Shown one piece after another: positions 9,138 to 16,503 of a DNA stretch of 48,825 nt. A program made the position numbers and the translations under genes. The first letter of the stretch is position 1. Every line of letters begins with the position of its first letter. The stretch comes from Mariaggregatimicrobium sp964498785 (lineage in GTDB: Bacteria; Zhuqueibacterota; Zhuqueibacteria; Thermofontimicrobiales; Thiofontviventaceae): NCBI GenBank assembly GCA_964498785.1, contig CAZCJL010000046.1:1-48825 (forward strand). Reading direction: 5' to 3'. Below the pieces are notes generated by a model that did no database searches, was not told where the DNA came from, and saw nothing but the letters and a program-made list of their open reading frames with translations.

Positions 9138-10685
9138 ATGTCCCATCCATCTCGTCGAACTTTTATAAAAACCATCGGCGCTCTTGCCGCAACCGGAGCG
9201 ATGCCACTGTTTTTCTGCAAAAAGAATAGCCCTTCGAATGAGCCTCTGCGCAATGTCATCTGCATTATCGGAGATGATCATTCCGCGAATGTGGTGGGCT
9301 GTTATGGGAATAACATTATCCGCACGCCGAATCTGGACCGACTGGCGGGTCAGGGCGTGAAATTTACCAATGCCTTTTCTCAGGCGCCGCTATGCAGTGC
9401 ATCGCGACAATCAATCCTGACCGGAAAATATCCGCACGCGACCGGTGTGACGCTGCTGCGCACGTCGTTCCCTGATGAGCATGTGACCATTGCCGAACAT
9501 CTGAAACAGTTCGGCTACAGTACCGGATTGATCGGTAAATCGCATTTCAATAATAATCTGGCGCACGGCTTTGATTATCGGATTGGTTCTGCAGAATACT
9601 ACAAACATCTGGAACAGAATCCGCCAAAACAAGTCCCCGGCGATATTAAAACGCGTCCGAAATGGCGACCGTTCCGGGTTCACGCCCGTATCTGGCTGAA
9701 TTCAGAAATGCTTCCTGAAGATAAATTTGATCAGGATACGGAAACTACATTTTTGACTGAAAAGGCAATCGGCTTTTTGCAGGAGAATGTGGACAATCCC
9801 TTCTGCCTGTGGATTGGCTATCATGAGCCGCATTCGCCGTTCAATTTTCCGGTGGAATATCTCGACAAATATAAGCCAAAAGATATGCCGCTACCGGAGG
9901 GAAGTCCCGAAGACGACCGCTGGATTCCGCTGGTTTTCAAAGATTTGACAGATGATGAAAAGCGGGGGATCATCGCGTCGTATTACACATCAGTGGAATA
10001 TCTTGATAGCAAAGTCGGGCAGATTTTAGATGAATTAGACAAATTGGGACTTGATAAAAACACTTTGGTTATTTATATTGGAGATCAGGGATATTTGCTC
10101 GGTGATCATAAGCGGTTCGAGAAACATACGATGTGGGATCCGGCAATCCGCGCGCCGCTGATTATGCGAATGGGCAAGCGCGGGCAAGATACGCAGACTG
10201 TCGATGCGCTCACTGAATTTGTCGACATCGCTCCGACAATTTTGGATGCGCTGGATATCCCGCCCATGGGCGATGTGCAGGGAAAAAGTTTTCTGCCTGT
10301 TGTAAAGGGCGAAAAATCGGAATACAAAGAAATCGTGTTCTCCGAATTTTTAGTCGACAATAAAGCAATGGTTCGGACCAAAGAGTGGAAATATATTTTC
10401 ACCACCGGCGCACGGGATATGGGACAGGGCTATGCCACCGGCAATCCGCCGTCCGGGATTTTGCACCGGTTATATCATGTAAAGAATGATCCCGATGAGA
10501 CAACGAATGTCGCGGATAAGCCGGAAAATCAGGCAATCCTGACTGAGATGAAGGACATGATGCTGACGCTGTTCAAGGAAACCCATCCGAAGGCAGATCA
10601 ATTGCCGGTGAATTTATCCGTCGAGCAGCAACTGGTCTGGTTCTGTGAGCCGCCGGATGAAGGCGCGGAGCTGGATGCGAAATAA
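9138..10685 (+). CDS. Type I sulfatase, Tat-exported, CSASR active site
   Basis: 515 aa, starts MSHPSRRTFIKTIG (Tat motif). The alkaline-phosphatase-like sulfatase fold covers most of the protein. The metal-site region is IIGDDHSANVVGCYG (43-57), and the formylglycine motif is C86-S-A-S-R90 followed by QSILTGKYPHATG. The canonical form is C-x-P-S-R; here Pro is replaced by Ala. The second metal-site region IGDQGYLLGDHKRFEKH lies near 314-330. It should hydrolyse a sulfate ester on a glycan after the Cys is converted to formylglycine. Strong ribosome binding site AGGGAGA 8 bases before the ATG. First of five sulfatases in the window. Confidence 0.92.
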   Translation: MSHPSRRTFIKTIGALAATGAMPLFFCKKNSPSNEPLRNVICIIGDDHSANVVGCYGNNIIRTPNLDRLAGQGVKFTNAFSQAPLCSASRQSILTGKYPHATGVTLLRTSFPDEHVTIAEHLKQFGYSTGLIGKSHFNNNLAHGFDYRIGSAEYYKHLEQNPPKQVPGDIKTRPKWRPFRVHARIWLNSEMLPEDKFDQDTETTFLTEKAIGFLQENVDNPFCLWIGYHEPHSPFNFPVEYLDKYKPKDMPLPEGSPEDDRWIPLVFKDLTDDEKRGIIASYYTSVEYLDSKVGQILDELDKLGLDKNTLVIYIGDQGYLLGDHKRFEKHTMWDPAIRAPLIMRMGKRGQDTQTVDALTEFVDIAPTILDALDIPPMGDVQGKSFLPVVKGEKSEYKEIVFSEFLVDNKAMVRTKEWKYIFTTGARDMGQGYATGNPPSGILHRLYHVKNDPDETTNVADKPENQAILTEMKDMMLTLFKETHPKADQLPVNLSVEQQLVWFCEPPDEGAELDAK

Positions 10686-10769
10686 AATCAGCTTACAGGA
10701 TCAATTTGTGAGTAATTTATAAACCAGGAAGCGAGTACCATATCAACAATCAATTATTAAAGTGATGAA

Positions 10770-12623
10770 ATGAAAAATATTTCCAGACGTCGATTTCTAA
10801 AACTCGGGGCTGCGGGAGCGACTTTCAGCGTGATCCTTCCATCGATTACTAAATGCTCTCGCGCCATGCAAAGACGGCCAAATTTTGTTATCGTGCAACT
10901 GGATGATCTGGGCTGGGACGATCTCAGCCTGCACGGCAATGTTATTTTGGAAACTCCATACATCGATGCATTCGCAAAACAATCCGTCCGGTTTGCAAAT
11001 TTTTATGTGAATCCGGTGTGCGCACCTACCCGCGCTTCATTGCTCACGGGACGCCTTTTTTTGAAAACCGGGGTGTCCCATGTGCACGGTGGAAAGGATT
11101 TTCTGAATCTGAATGAAACGACTATTGCAGAGGTTTTCAAGAATGCCGGTTATGCCACCGGAATGTGGGGAAAATGGCACAGTGGTCACACGCAAGGTTA
11201 TTTTCCGTGGGAACGGGGATTTGATGAGGCGTACATGGCAAAGTTGTATCAGCATGAAAACAGCAGTGGGATTTTTAATGGAGAGCAGGTGCAGCATAGC
11301 GCCTGGGCAGATGAGGCGATCACGGATTACGCGATCCGGTTTATGGAGAAGCACAGGGACGAGCCGTTTTTCGCATATCTGAGCTATTTGACATGCCACA
11401 GTCCGCTGCACGCGCCGGTGGAGTATGTGCGCAAATATCAGCAAAAAGGGCTTTCTGAAAATCTGGCGACGCTTTATGGAATGATCGATCATTTTGATTT
11501 TCATTTCCAGCGACTGCTGGATCGTGTCGATGAGCTGGGATTGGCAGAGAATACGGTGATCCTTTTCATGAGCGATAACGGCCCGGCAATCGAAAACGGA
11601 AAATTGACCGACGAAGACCGGCGGATTCGTTACGTGAATCAATTGCGGGGACACAAGGGAAATATCTGGGAAAACGGCGTGAAGTCGCCGCTGTTCGTTC
11701 GCTGGCAGGGACATTTGGAACCAAAAGGGATCGATGCGCTGGCAGATGTGACAGATATCTTGCCAACGTTGATGGATATCGCGGGCATCCCGTTACCGGA
11801 GAATTCGCTGCCACTGGATGGCAGGAGCTTTCGTCCGGTACTGAGTGATCCGGCTGCTGAATTAGATGGTGAGAAGATATCGTTCAATTACGCGCATGTG
11901 GCATGGCAGCCGACCGATGCGCCGTGGACGCCGGAAGGCGTTTTGGATGAGTATCGCCCGCTGACTCCGGAAATGAAAGCGAATCTAAATTACCACAACC
12001 AGGTGATTTCTGTGCGCGATGATCGATACAAATTATTGCTGAATCCGGATGTCTCGAAGAGCAATCTCGTGCTTGATGATGGATTTGCGTTGTTCGATAT
12101 TCGGAATGATCCGCGGGAAAAGGTCAATCTGATAAATGAAAAGCCGGAAATTGCCCGAAAACTGAAAAGCCGGCTCGAAGAATGGTTCACAGGCGTGAAG
12201 AATGCCGACGAGTCATTTTCCATGCCGGTCTTTCTGATTGGTGATAACCAAACAAAGAGCAGCGTCATTATGGCAAAGGGACCGAGCCGTATCAGTTCGG
12301 ATTTAAAGAATACGTTCAATTGCCTCACCGGTTGGGAGAATGCCGGCGCCTTGGCAGAATATCGCATTCGGGTCGTGACGCCGGGATCGTATCAGGTGGT
12401 GCTGCATCATGATTCAACAGAGCCTTCGGGTGCGGAAATGGAATTAGCTGTAAATGATCAAACGAGAAAAGCAGTTATTCAGGATAACCAGCGCGTTGAA
12501 TTCGGCAGCATCGATTTAAGAAAGGGAGATGATACGCTGCGAATTTCACTGAGTAAGCCCGCGAGAGCGAATATTCACTACGCGATGGATAAACTGATTT
12601 CGATACAATTGATCAGGCGTTGA
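10770..12623 (+). CDS. Type I sulfatase with C-terminal beta-sandwich, Tat-exported
   Basis: 617 aa. MKNISRRRFLKLGAAG is a Tat signal. Active site: QLDDLGWDD (43-51) and C84-A-P-T-R88 ASLLTGR, a Cys-type formylglycine site. FMSDNGPAIENG near 267-278 supplies further metal ligands. The sulfatase core ends near 475. Residues about 490-617 form an extra domain (YRIRVVTPGSYQVVLHH, then DDTLRISLSKP) that looks like a carbohydrate-binding-type beta-sandwich, seen in some arylsulfatases of this group. Lies 84 bases after the first sulfatase, so probably in the same transcript. Substrate unknown. Confidence 0.92.
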   Translation: MKNISRRRFLKLGAAGATFSVILPSITKCSRAMQRRPNFVIVQLDDLGWDDLSLHGNVILETPYIDAFAKQSVRFANFYVNPVCAPTRASLLTGRLFLKTGVSHVHGGKDFLNLNETTIAEVFKNAGYATGMWGKWHSGHTQGYFPWERGFDEAYMAKLYQHENSSGIFNGEQVQHSAWADEAITDYAIRFMEKHRDEPFFAYLSYLTCHSPLHAPVEYVRKYQQKGLSENLATLYGMIDHFDFHFQRLLDRVDELGLAENTVILFMSDNGPAIENGKLTDEDRRIRYVNQLRGHKGNIWENGVKSPLFVRWQGHLEPKGIDALADVTDILPTLMDIAGIPLPENSLPLDGRSFRPVLSDPAAELDGEKISFNYAHVAWQPTDAPWTPEGVLDEYRPLTPEMKANLNYHNQVISVRDDRYKLLLNPDVSKSNLVLDDGFALFDIRNDPREKVNLINEKPEIARKLKSRLEEWFTGVKNADESFSMPVFLIGDNQTKSSVIMAKGPSRISSDLKNTFNCLTGWENAGALAEYRIRVVTPGSYQVVLHHDSTEPSGAEMELAVNDQTRKAVIQDNQRVEFGSIDLRKGDDTLRISLSKPARANIHYAMDKLISIQLIRR

Positions 12624-12969
12624 TATTGAATAGACTGAGTGTTTCGCTGAATTGCAGTCGCTTTTTGGTTGTAATTATTTTGGTAATTTTTCTGAAGCCT
12701 AAGCTCCTCTTTTTAAAAAAAAGGGAGTATAATGCTGACTTTAGATACATGAAGTGGGGTTGTATCAAAAAGTCAATTGTCATGTCATTCCGGCTGGAGC
12801 AAAGCGGAATGCCGGAATCTCGTAATTTACATTTTATCAGGAGATTCCGGGACAAGCCCGGAATGACACCAAATGAGAAAATAATACTTTTGATACAGCT
12901 CCGATTCAGGGGATGAGTTCTTAGGCGCAGTAAATTTTTCATAAAATCAATTTTAAAAAGAGTAGACTG
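12624..12969. other. 346-bp gap between sulfatase and FISUMP gene
   Basis: Its only clear content is the family F repeat at 12783-12868, plus a run of T followed by A near 12711-12722. Short ORFs here lie across the repeat and show no family features. I see no convincing promoter or terminator. Confidence 0.5.
12783..12868. repeat. Family F inverted-repeat element
   Basis: The left end TGTCATTCCGGCTGGAGC and right end GACAAGCCCGGAATGACA are reverse complements at their outer 10 or so bases. The inner parts GCCGGAATCTC and GAGATTCCGGG also pair, giving an 86-bp MITE-like unit. A half copy lies at 48743-48771. Confidence 0.7.
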
Positions 12970-13683
12970 ATGAAATTAAAATTGCTGTTTCTTTTGTGTT
13001 TAATATTATCGATCCTTTTCAACTGCTCAAATCAAACCAAACAGGAAATATCCGTCCGTCCCGGCGAGCCGCTCGTCGATCCGCGGGATGGCAGGGTCTA
13101 TCAAACCGTTTGGATCGGCGATCAGTGCTGGATAGCGGAGAATTTGGATGTCGGTGAGCAGGCGGATAATTGTCAGCAAACGGACAATGGGATCATCGAA
13201 AAGACGTGTTATGAAAATGATTGCGACAATTCTACCGGCGGATTGTATACTTGGCGCGAGGCAATGAACTATTCGGAACAACCGGGTGCCCGGGGCGTGT
13301 GCCCTCCGGGATGGCATATTCCAACGGCTGAAGAATTTGATGCGCTGCGGCAGTATCTGGGCGCGGATTCCGCAGGTCAGAAAATGAAAGCCTCGCCAAC
13401 TGACAGCATTTCCTGGGACGGGACAAACAAAAGCGGTTTCACCGCGATTCCATCCGGTGTGGGATTTCGGGATTCCTTTGGAAGAAAGGGTGATTGGGCG
13501 GTTTACTGGACATCTACCCAAAAAGACAGCGCGTACGCCTGGTTCGCACAACTGGACAACTTTTGGCAGCCGCAACCACCCAAATATCTGGTTCTGTATC
13601 TCGGAGATTATTTTTTAAAAGACAATGCATTTTGCATTCGCTGTATACAAGATAAATTGCAAAAAAATAGAGGGGCTGAATAA
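12970..13683 (+). CDS. FISUMP-domain lipoprotein (Fibrobacter major paralogous domain)
   Basis: 237 aa. MKLKLLFLLCLILSILFNC is a lipoprotein signal (Cys19). Residues about 40-232 match the Fibrobacter succinogenes major paralogous domain: DGRVYQTVWIGDQCWIAENLDVG, GGLYTWREAMNY, GVCPPGWHIPTAEEFDALRQYLG, KSGFTAIPSGVGFRDSFGRKGDWAVYWTST, FCIRCIQD. Members are surface or periplasmic lipoproteins of unclear role; the fold is thought to be C-type-lectin-like. Its TAA stop shares one base with the ATG of the next sulfatase (TAATG), implying translational coupling. This suggests it works with that sulfatase, perhaps as a binding or anchoring partner (inference). Confidence 0.85.
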   Translation: MKLKLLFLLCLILSILFNCSNQTKQEISVRPGEPLVDPRDGRVYQTVWIGDQCWIAENLDVGEQADNCQQTDNGIIEKTCYENDCDNSTGGLYTWREAMNYSEQPGARGVCPPGWHIPTAEEFDALRQYLGADSAGQKMKASPTDSISWDGTNKSGFTAIPSGVGFRDSFGRKGDWAVYWTSTQKDSAYAWFAQLDNFWQPQPPKYLVLYLGDYFLKDNAFCIRCIQDKLQKNRGAE

Positions 13684-15326
13684 TGAGTGATCAATCGATT
13701 TCAAGACGGCAATTTCTGTACCGGAGCAGCATGGCGGTGACCGGCTCACTTGCGCTATCGCTGTTCGGCTGCTCAAAACCGAACAGTAAGCCGAATATTC
13801 TGTGCATCACCTGCGAAGACATCAGTCCTTACCTCCGCTGTTTCGGAGACGACATTGCTTATACGCCCAATCTGGATCAGCTTGCGACGGAAGGCGTGAA
13901 ATTCACCAATGTCTATTCTTGCGCCGGCGTTTGCGCTCCCTGCCGGGCAGCGTTGATCACAGGCATGTATTCATCCGGCATCGGCGCCAATAACATGCGC
14001 ACCAATCGAAAGAATCTGCCGGATGGCATCCCGCCGTATGAGGCAGTGCCGCCGCCGGAAGTGAAGTGCTTTACCGAATATTTGCGAGCAGCCGGCTACT
14101 ATTGCACCAATAATGTGAAAACCGATTATCAATTCAAGAATCCGGTCACAGCGTGGGATGAATGCAGCAATTGCGCTCACTGGCGAAATCGTCCGAAGGG
14201 AAAGCCGTTCTTTTCGATTTTCAATTTAATGACAACGCATGAATCCCAGGTATGGGATCGCGCCAACGATCCGGTGACGATTTTTCCGGAACAGGTGAAA
14301 CTACCGCCATATTTCCCGGATACGCCGGCGATCAGAAAAGATGTTGCACGTGTTTACAACAATGTGACGGTGATGGACCGGGAAGTCGGAGAGCTGCTGG
14401 CGGAACTGAAAGAAGGTGGGCTGTATAATGACACCATCGTTATTTTCTATTCCGACCACGGCGGTCCGTTACCACGGGGTAAACGGGAGCTTTACGATTC
14501 AGGATTAAAAGTACCGATGATTATTCGCCTTCCGGGTGGTCAGAAAAGAGGAACAGTCGTGGAAGATTTAATCAGTTTTGTGGATATTCCGGCGACTATT
14601 TTGTCGCTGGCAGGAGTGCGTGTGCCGGATTATATGCAGGGACAGGTGTTCCTGGGAGATCAAAAAGCAGCGCCGCGCGATTATATTTATGCTGCCAGAG
14701 ATCGCATGGATGGTCATTACGATATCCGGCGAGCTGTGCGGGATTATCGCTTCAAATATATTCGAAATTATCGACCTGAAGTGGGAGCATATCAGGATAT
14801 TCAGTTTCGAAAAAATCTGGGATCGATGCGGGATTTGCTTCGTCTGCGGGATGAGGGAAAATTGAACGAGCAGCAAATGTACTGGTTCAGGACGGAAAAA
14901 GCGCCGGAAGAATTGTACGATACTGAAAATGATCCTTATGAATTGCACAATCTGGCAGATGATCCGGCGTATCAAAGCGAATTACTACGGTTGCGGCAGG
15001 TTCATGAAAAATGGATGGCTGATATAAATGATAAAGGATTGATGTCTGAAAAAGAGCTGGTCTGGCAGATGTGGGAAAATGGCATTCAGCCGCAGACCAG
15101 TACGCCGGTCATCGAACAGCGAGGGAAACGGATTCATTTGACTTGTAAAACGGAGGGCGCTTCCATCGCTTATCAAATAAATGGCAAAGGATTTAAAAAA
15201 GATCACTGGTTTCTATATTTGAAGCCGTTTTCGGTAAAAACCGGGGATGTGGTTACTGCCGCGGCGATTCGAATCGGATATAAGCAAAGCGAGCAGACGA
15301 GGTTTCGAGTAAATGGGCAGAGCTAA
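13683..15326 (+). CDS. Sulfatase (N-sulfoglucosamine sulfohydrolase-like) with CHB_HEX-like tail
   Basis: 547 aa. SISRRQFLYRSSMAVTGSLA is a Tat signal followed by LSLFGC (Cys30), so probably a Tat-exported lipoprotein. The sulfatase core has ITCEDISPYLRCFGD (42-56), C84-A-P-C-R88 AALITG and FYSDHGGPLPRGKRELYDSG. The CEDIS form resembles the SGSH-like sulfatase branch, which includes heparan N-sulfatases. Residues about 475-547 (GASIAYQINGKG, VTAAAIRIGYKQS) resemble the chitobiase/beta-hexosaminidase C-terminal domain. Translationally coupled to the FISUMP lipoprotein. N-sulfatase activity is a possibility, not shown. Confidence 0.9.
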   Translation: MSDQSISRRQFLYRSSMAVTGSLALSLFGCSKPNSKPNILCITCEDISPYLRCFGDDIAYTPNLDQLATEGVKFTNVYSCAGVCAPCRAALITGMYSSGIGANNMRTNRKNLPDGIPPYEAVPPPEVKCFTEYLRAAGYYCTNNVKTDYQFKNPVTAWDECSNCAHWRNRPKGKPFFSIFNLMTTHESQVWDRANDPVTIFPEQVKLPPYFPDTPAIRKDVARVYNNVTVMDREVGELLAELKEGGLYNDTIVIFYSDHGGPLPRGKRELYDSGLKVPMIIRLPGGQKRGTVVEDLISFVDIPATILSLAGVRVPDYMQGQVFLGDQKAAPRDYIYAARDRMDGHYDIRRAVRDYRFKYIRNYRPEVGAYQDIQFRKNLGSMRDLLRLRDEGKLNEQQMYWFRTEKAPEELYDTENDPYELHNLADDPAYQSELLRLRQVHEKWMADINDKGLMSEKELVWQMWENGIQPQTSTPVIEQRGKRIHLTCKTEGASIAYQINGKGFKKDHWFLYLKPFSVKTGDVVTAAAIRIGYKQSEQTRFRVNGQS

Positions 15327-15380
15327 CATCCCCCGGGTTTTGCCTGCGGCAAAACCGTCCCCCTTCAAAGGAGGAATTTT
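15327..15380. repeat. Family B element
   Basis: Starts at the base after the sulfatase stop codon. CATCCCCC, hairpin GGTTTTGCC-TGC-GGCAAAACC, then CCCCCTTCAAAGGAGG. Compared with the 7689 copy, one stem pair changed from A-T to G-C on both arms. It could end or stabilise the upstream mRNA; no U-tract follows. The rest of the gap to 15597 holds no recognisable feature. Confidence 0.7.
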
Positions 15381-15597
15381 GAACGATACGTGAATAAAGT
15401 AATGTCCTTACAGGACTCCCTTATTCCGAAGGACGATTTCGCCTGTGGCGATAAACTCCACTTTTTAAGGGAGAATGGGTTGGTTATTCGATTTTCTTTA
15501 TTGTGATCTGTTTGTGATTTAGAATTTGGATTTTGGAATTTGAATGTGAATATTATTGCCGGGAAAAAGAAATTACTCAAAAATAGAGGATTGAATT

Positions 15598-16347
15598 ATG
15601 AAATTAACACGCCTTATCATCACTAATTATTTGCTTATCTGCTTTTTATTCCTTAACTTACTCTTTGCGCAGGAAGAAATCGATCCCGGGCTCACGGAAG
15701 TCTGGAAACCGGTGCCGCCGGTGGTGACTCCGGGCGAAAACAGTGCTCCGCCATCGGATGCCATCGTCCTTTTCGATGGGACTGATCTCTCTCTATGGCG
15801 GCATGATGACGGCTCGGATGTGAAATGGAAACTGGAGAACGGCGCGATGACGGTCGTTGAGAAAGCTGGCGCAATTTTCACGAAAAAGGCATTCGGTGAT
15901 GTCCAATTGCATATCGAGTGGCGCACGCCTGCAGAAGTGAATAAGGACGGACAGGGGCGTGGAAATAGCGGGGTGTTTCTGCAAAGTCGCTACGAAGTGC
16001 AGGTTCTGGATTCTTACGAAAACCAAACCTATTCCAATGGAATGACGGGGAGCATTTACAAACAGCACATCCCGCTGGTTAACGCATCCCGCAAGCCGGG
16101 AGAATGGCAGAGTTATGATCTCGTTTACATCGCTCCCCGTTTCGCCGCTGATGGCAGCGTTCTAAAACCGGCATATATTACTGTGTTCCATAATGGCGTG
16201 CTGATCCAGAATCATGTCGAAATTAAGGGCACGACTGTTTATCGGGGCGAGCCGGAGTATAAACAGCATAAATTAAAAGAACCATTGATGCTCCAGGATC
16301 ATAAGGATCCGGTGAGTTTTCGGAATATCTGGGTGAGGGAGTTGTAA
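15598..16347 (+). CDS. DUF1080 protein (3-keto-disaccharide hydrolase family)
   Basis: 249 aa with a signal peptide cleaved near LLFAQ-EE (residue 25). Matches PF06439: DAIVLFDGTDLSLWRHDDG near 54-72, KWKLENGAMTVV, FGDVQLHIEWRTP, GNSGVFLQSRYEVQVLDSY near 123-141, GSIYKQHIPLVNASRKPGEWQSYDLVY and a C-terminal DPVSFRNIWVREL. The fold is a concanavalin-like jelly roll. Family members act on 3-keto-glycosides made by Gfo/Idh-type oxidation of sugars, and often sit in degradation loci of this kind. The ThuA gene downstream fits the same chemistry. Ribosome binding site AGAGGA upstream. Confidence 0.88.
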   Translation: MKLTRLIITNYLLICFLFLNLLFAQEEIDPGLTEVWKPVPPVVTPGENSAPPSDAIVLFDGTDLSLWRHDDGSDVKWKLENGAMTVVEKAGAIFTKKAFGDVQLHIEWRTPAEVNKDGQGRGNSGVFLQSRYEVQVLDSYENQTYSNGMTGSIYKQHIPLVNASRKPGEWQSYDLVYIAPRFAADGSVLKPAYITVFHNGVLIQNHVEIKGTTVYRGEPEYKQHKLKEPLMLQDHKDPVSFRNIWVREL

Positions 16348-16350
16348 TTC

Positions 16351-16457
16351 GGAGTGCAATGCCTTTATGCATTGCGAGTGTTTGATTTTGGCTGAGGTGG
16401 AGGCAGCCCATAAAGGGGCTGCACTCCGGCTGGGAGTGCAATGCCTTTATGCATTGC
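16351..16457. repeat. Family A pair plus an extra half unit
   Basis: 16351-16375: head GGAGTG, stem GCAATGC/GCATTGC, loop CTTTAT. 16403-16427: the reverse-orientation partner GCAGCCC-ATAAAG-GGGCTGC followed by ACTCC. 16433-16457: a second forward copy. The outer GGAGTGCA and TGCACTCC make the pair a closed inverted repeat of 77 bp. It occupies most of the gap before the GH9 gene. Confidence 0.85.
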
Positions 16458-16503
16458 AAGGTTTTAAAGATCGCAAAGAAAAACACATTTTTGGAGTGAG
16501 AAA

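Noticed and set aside
12620..12916. 98-aa ORF between sulfatase and FISUMP genes
   Set aside because: Runs through the family F repeat and has no recognisable protein features.
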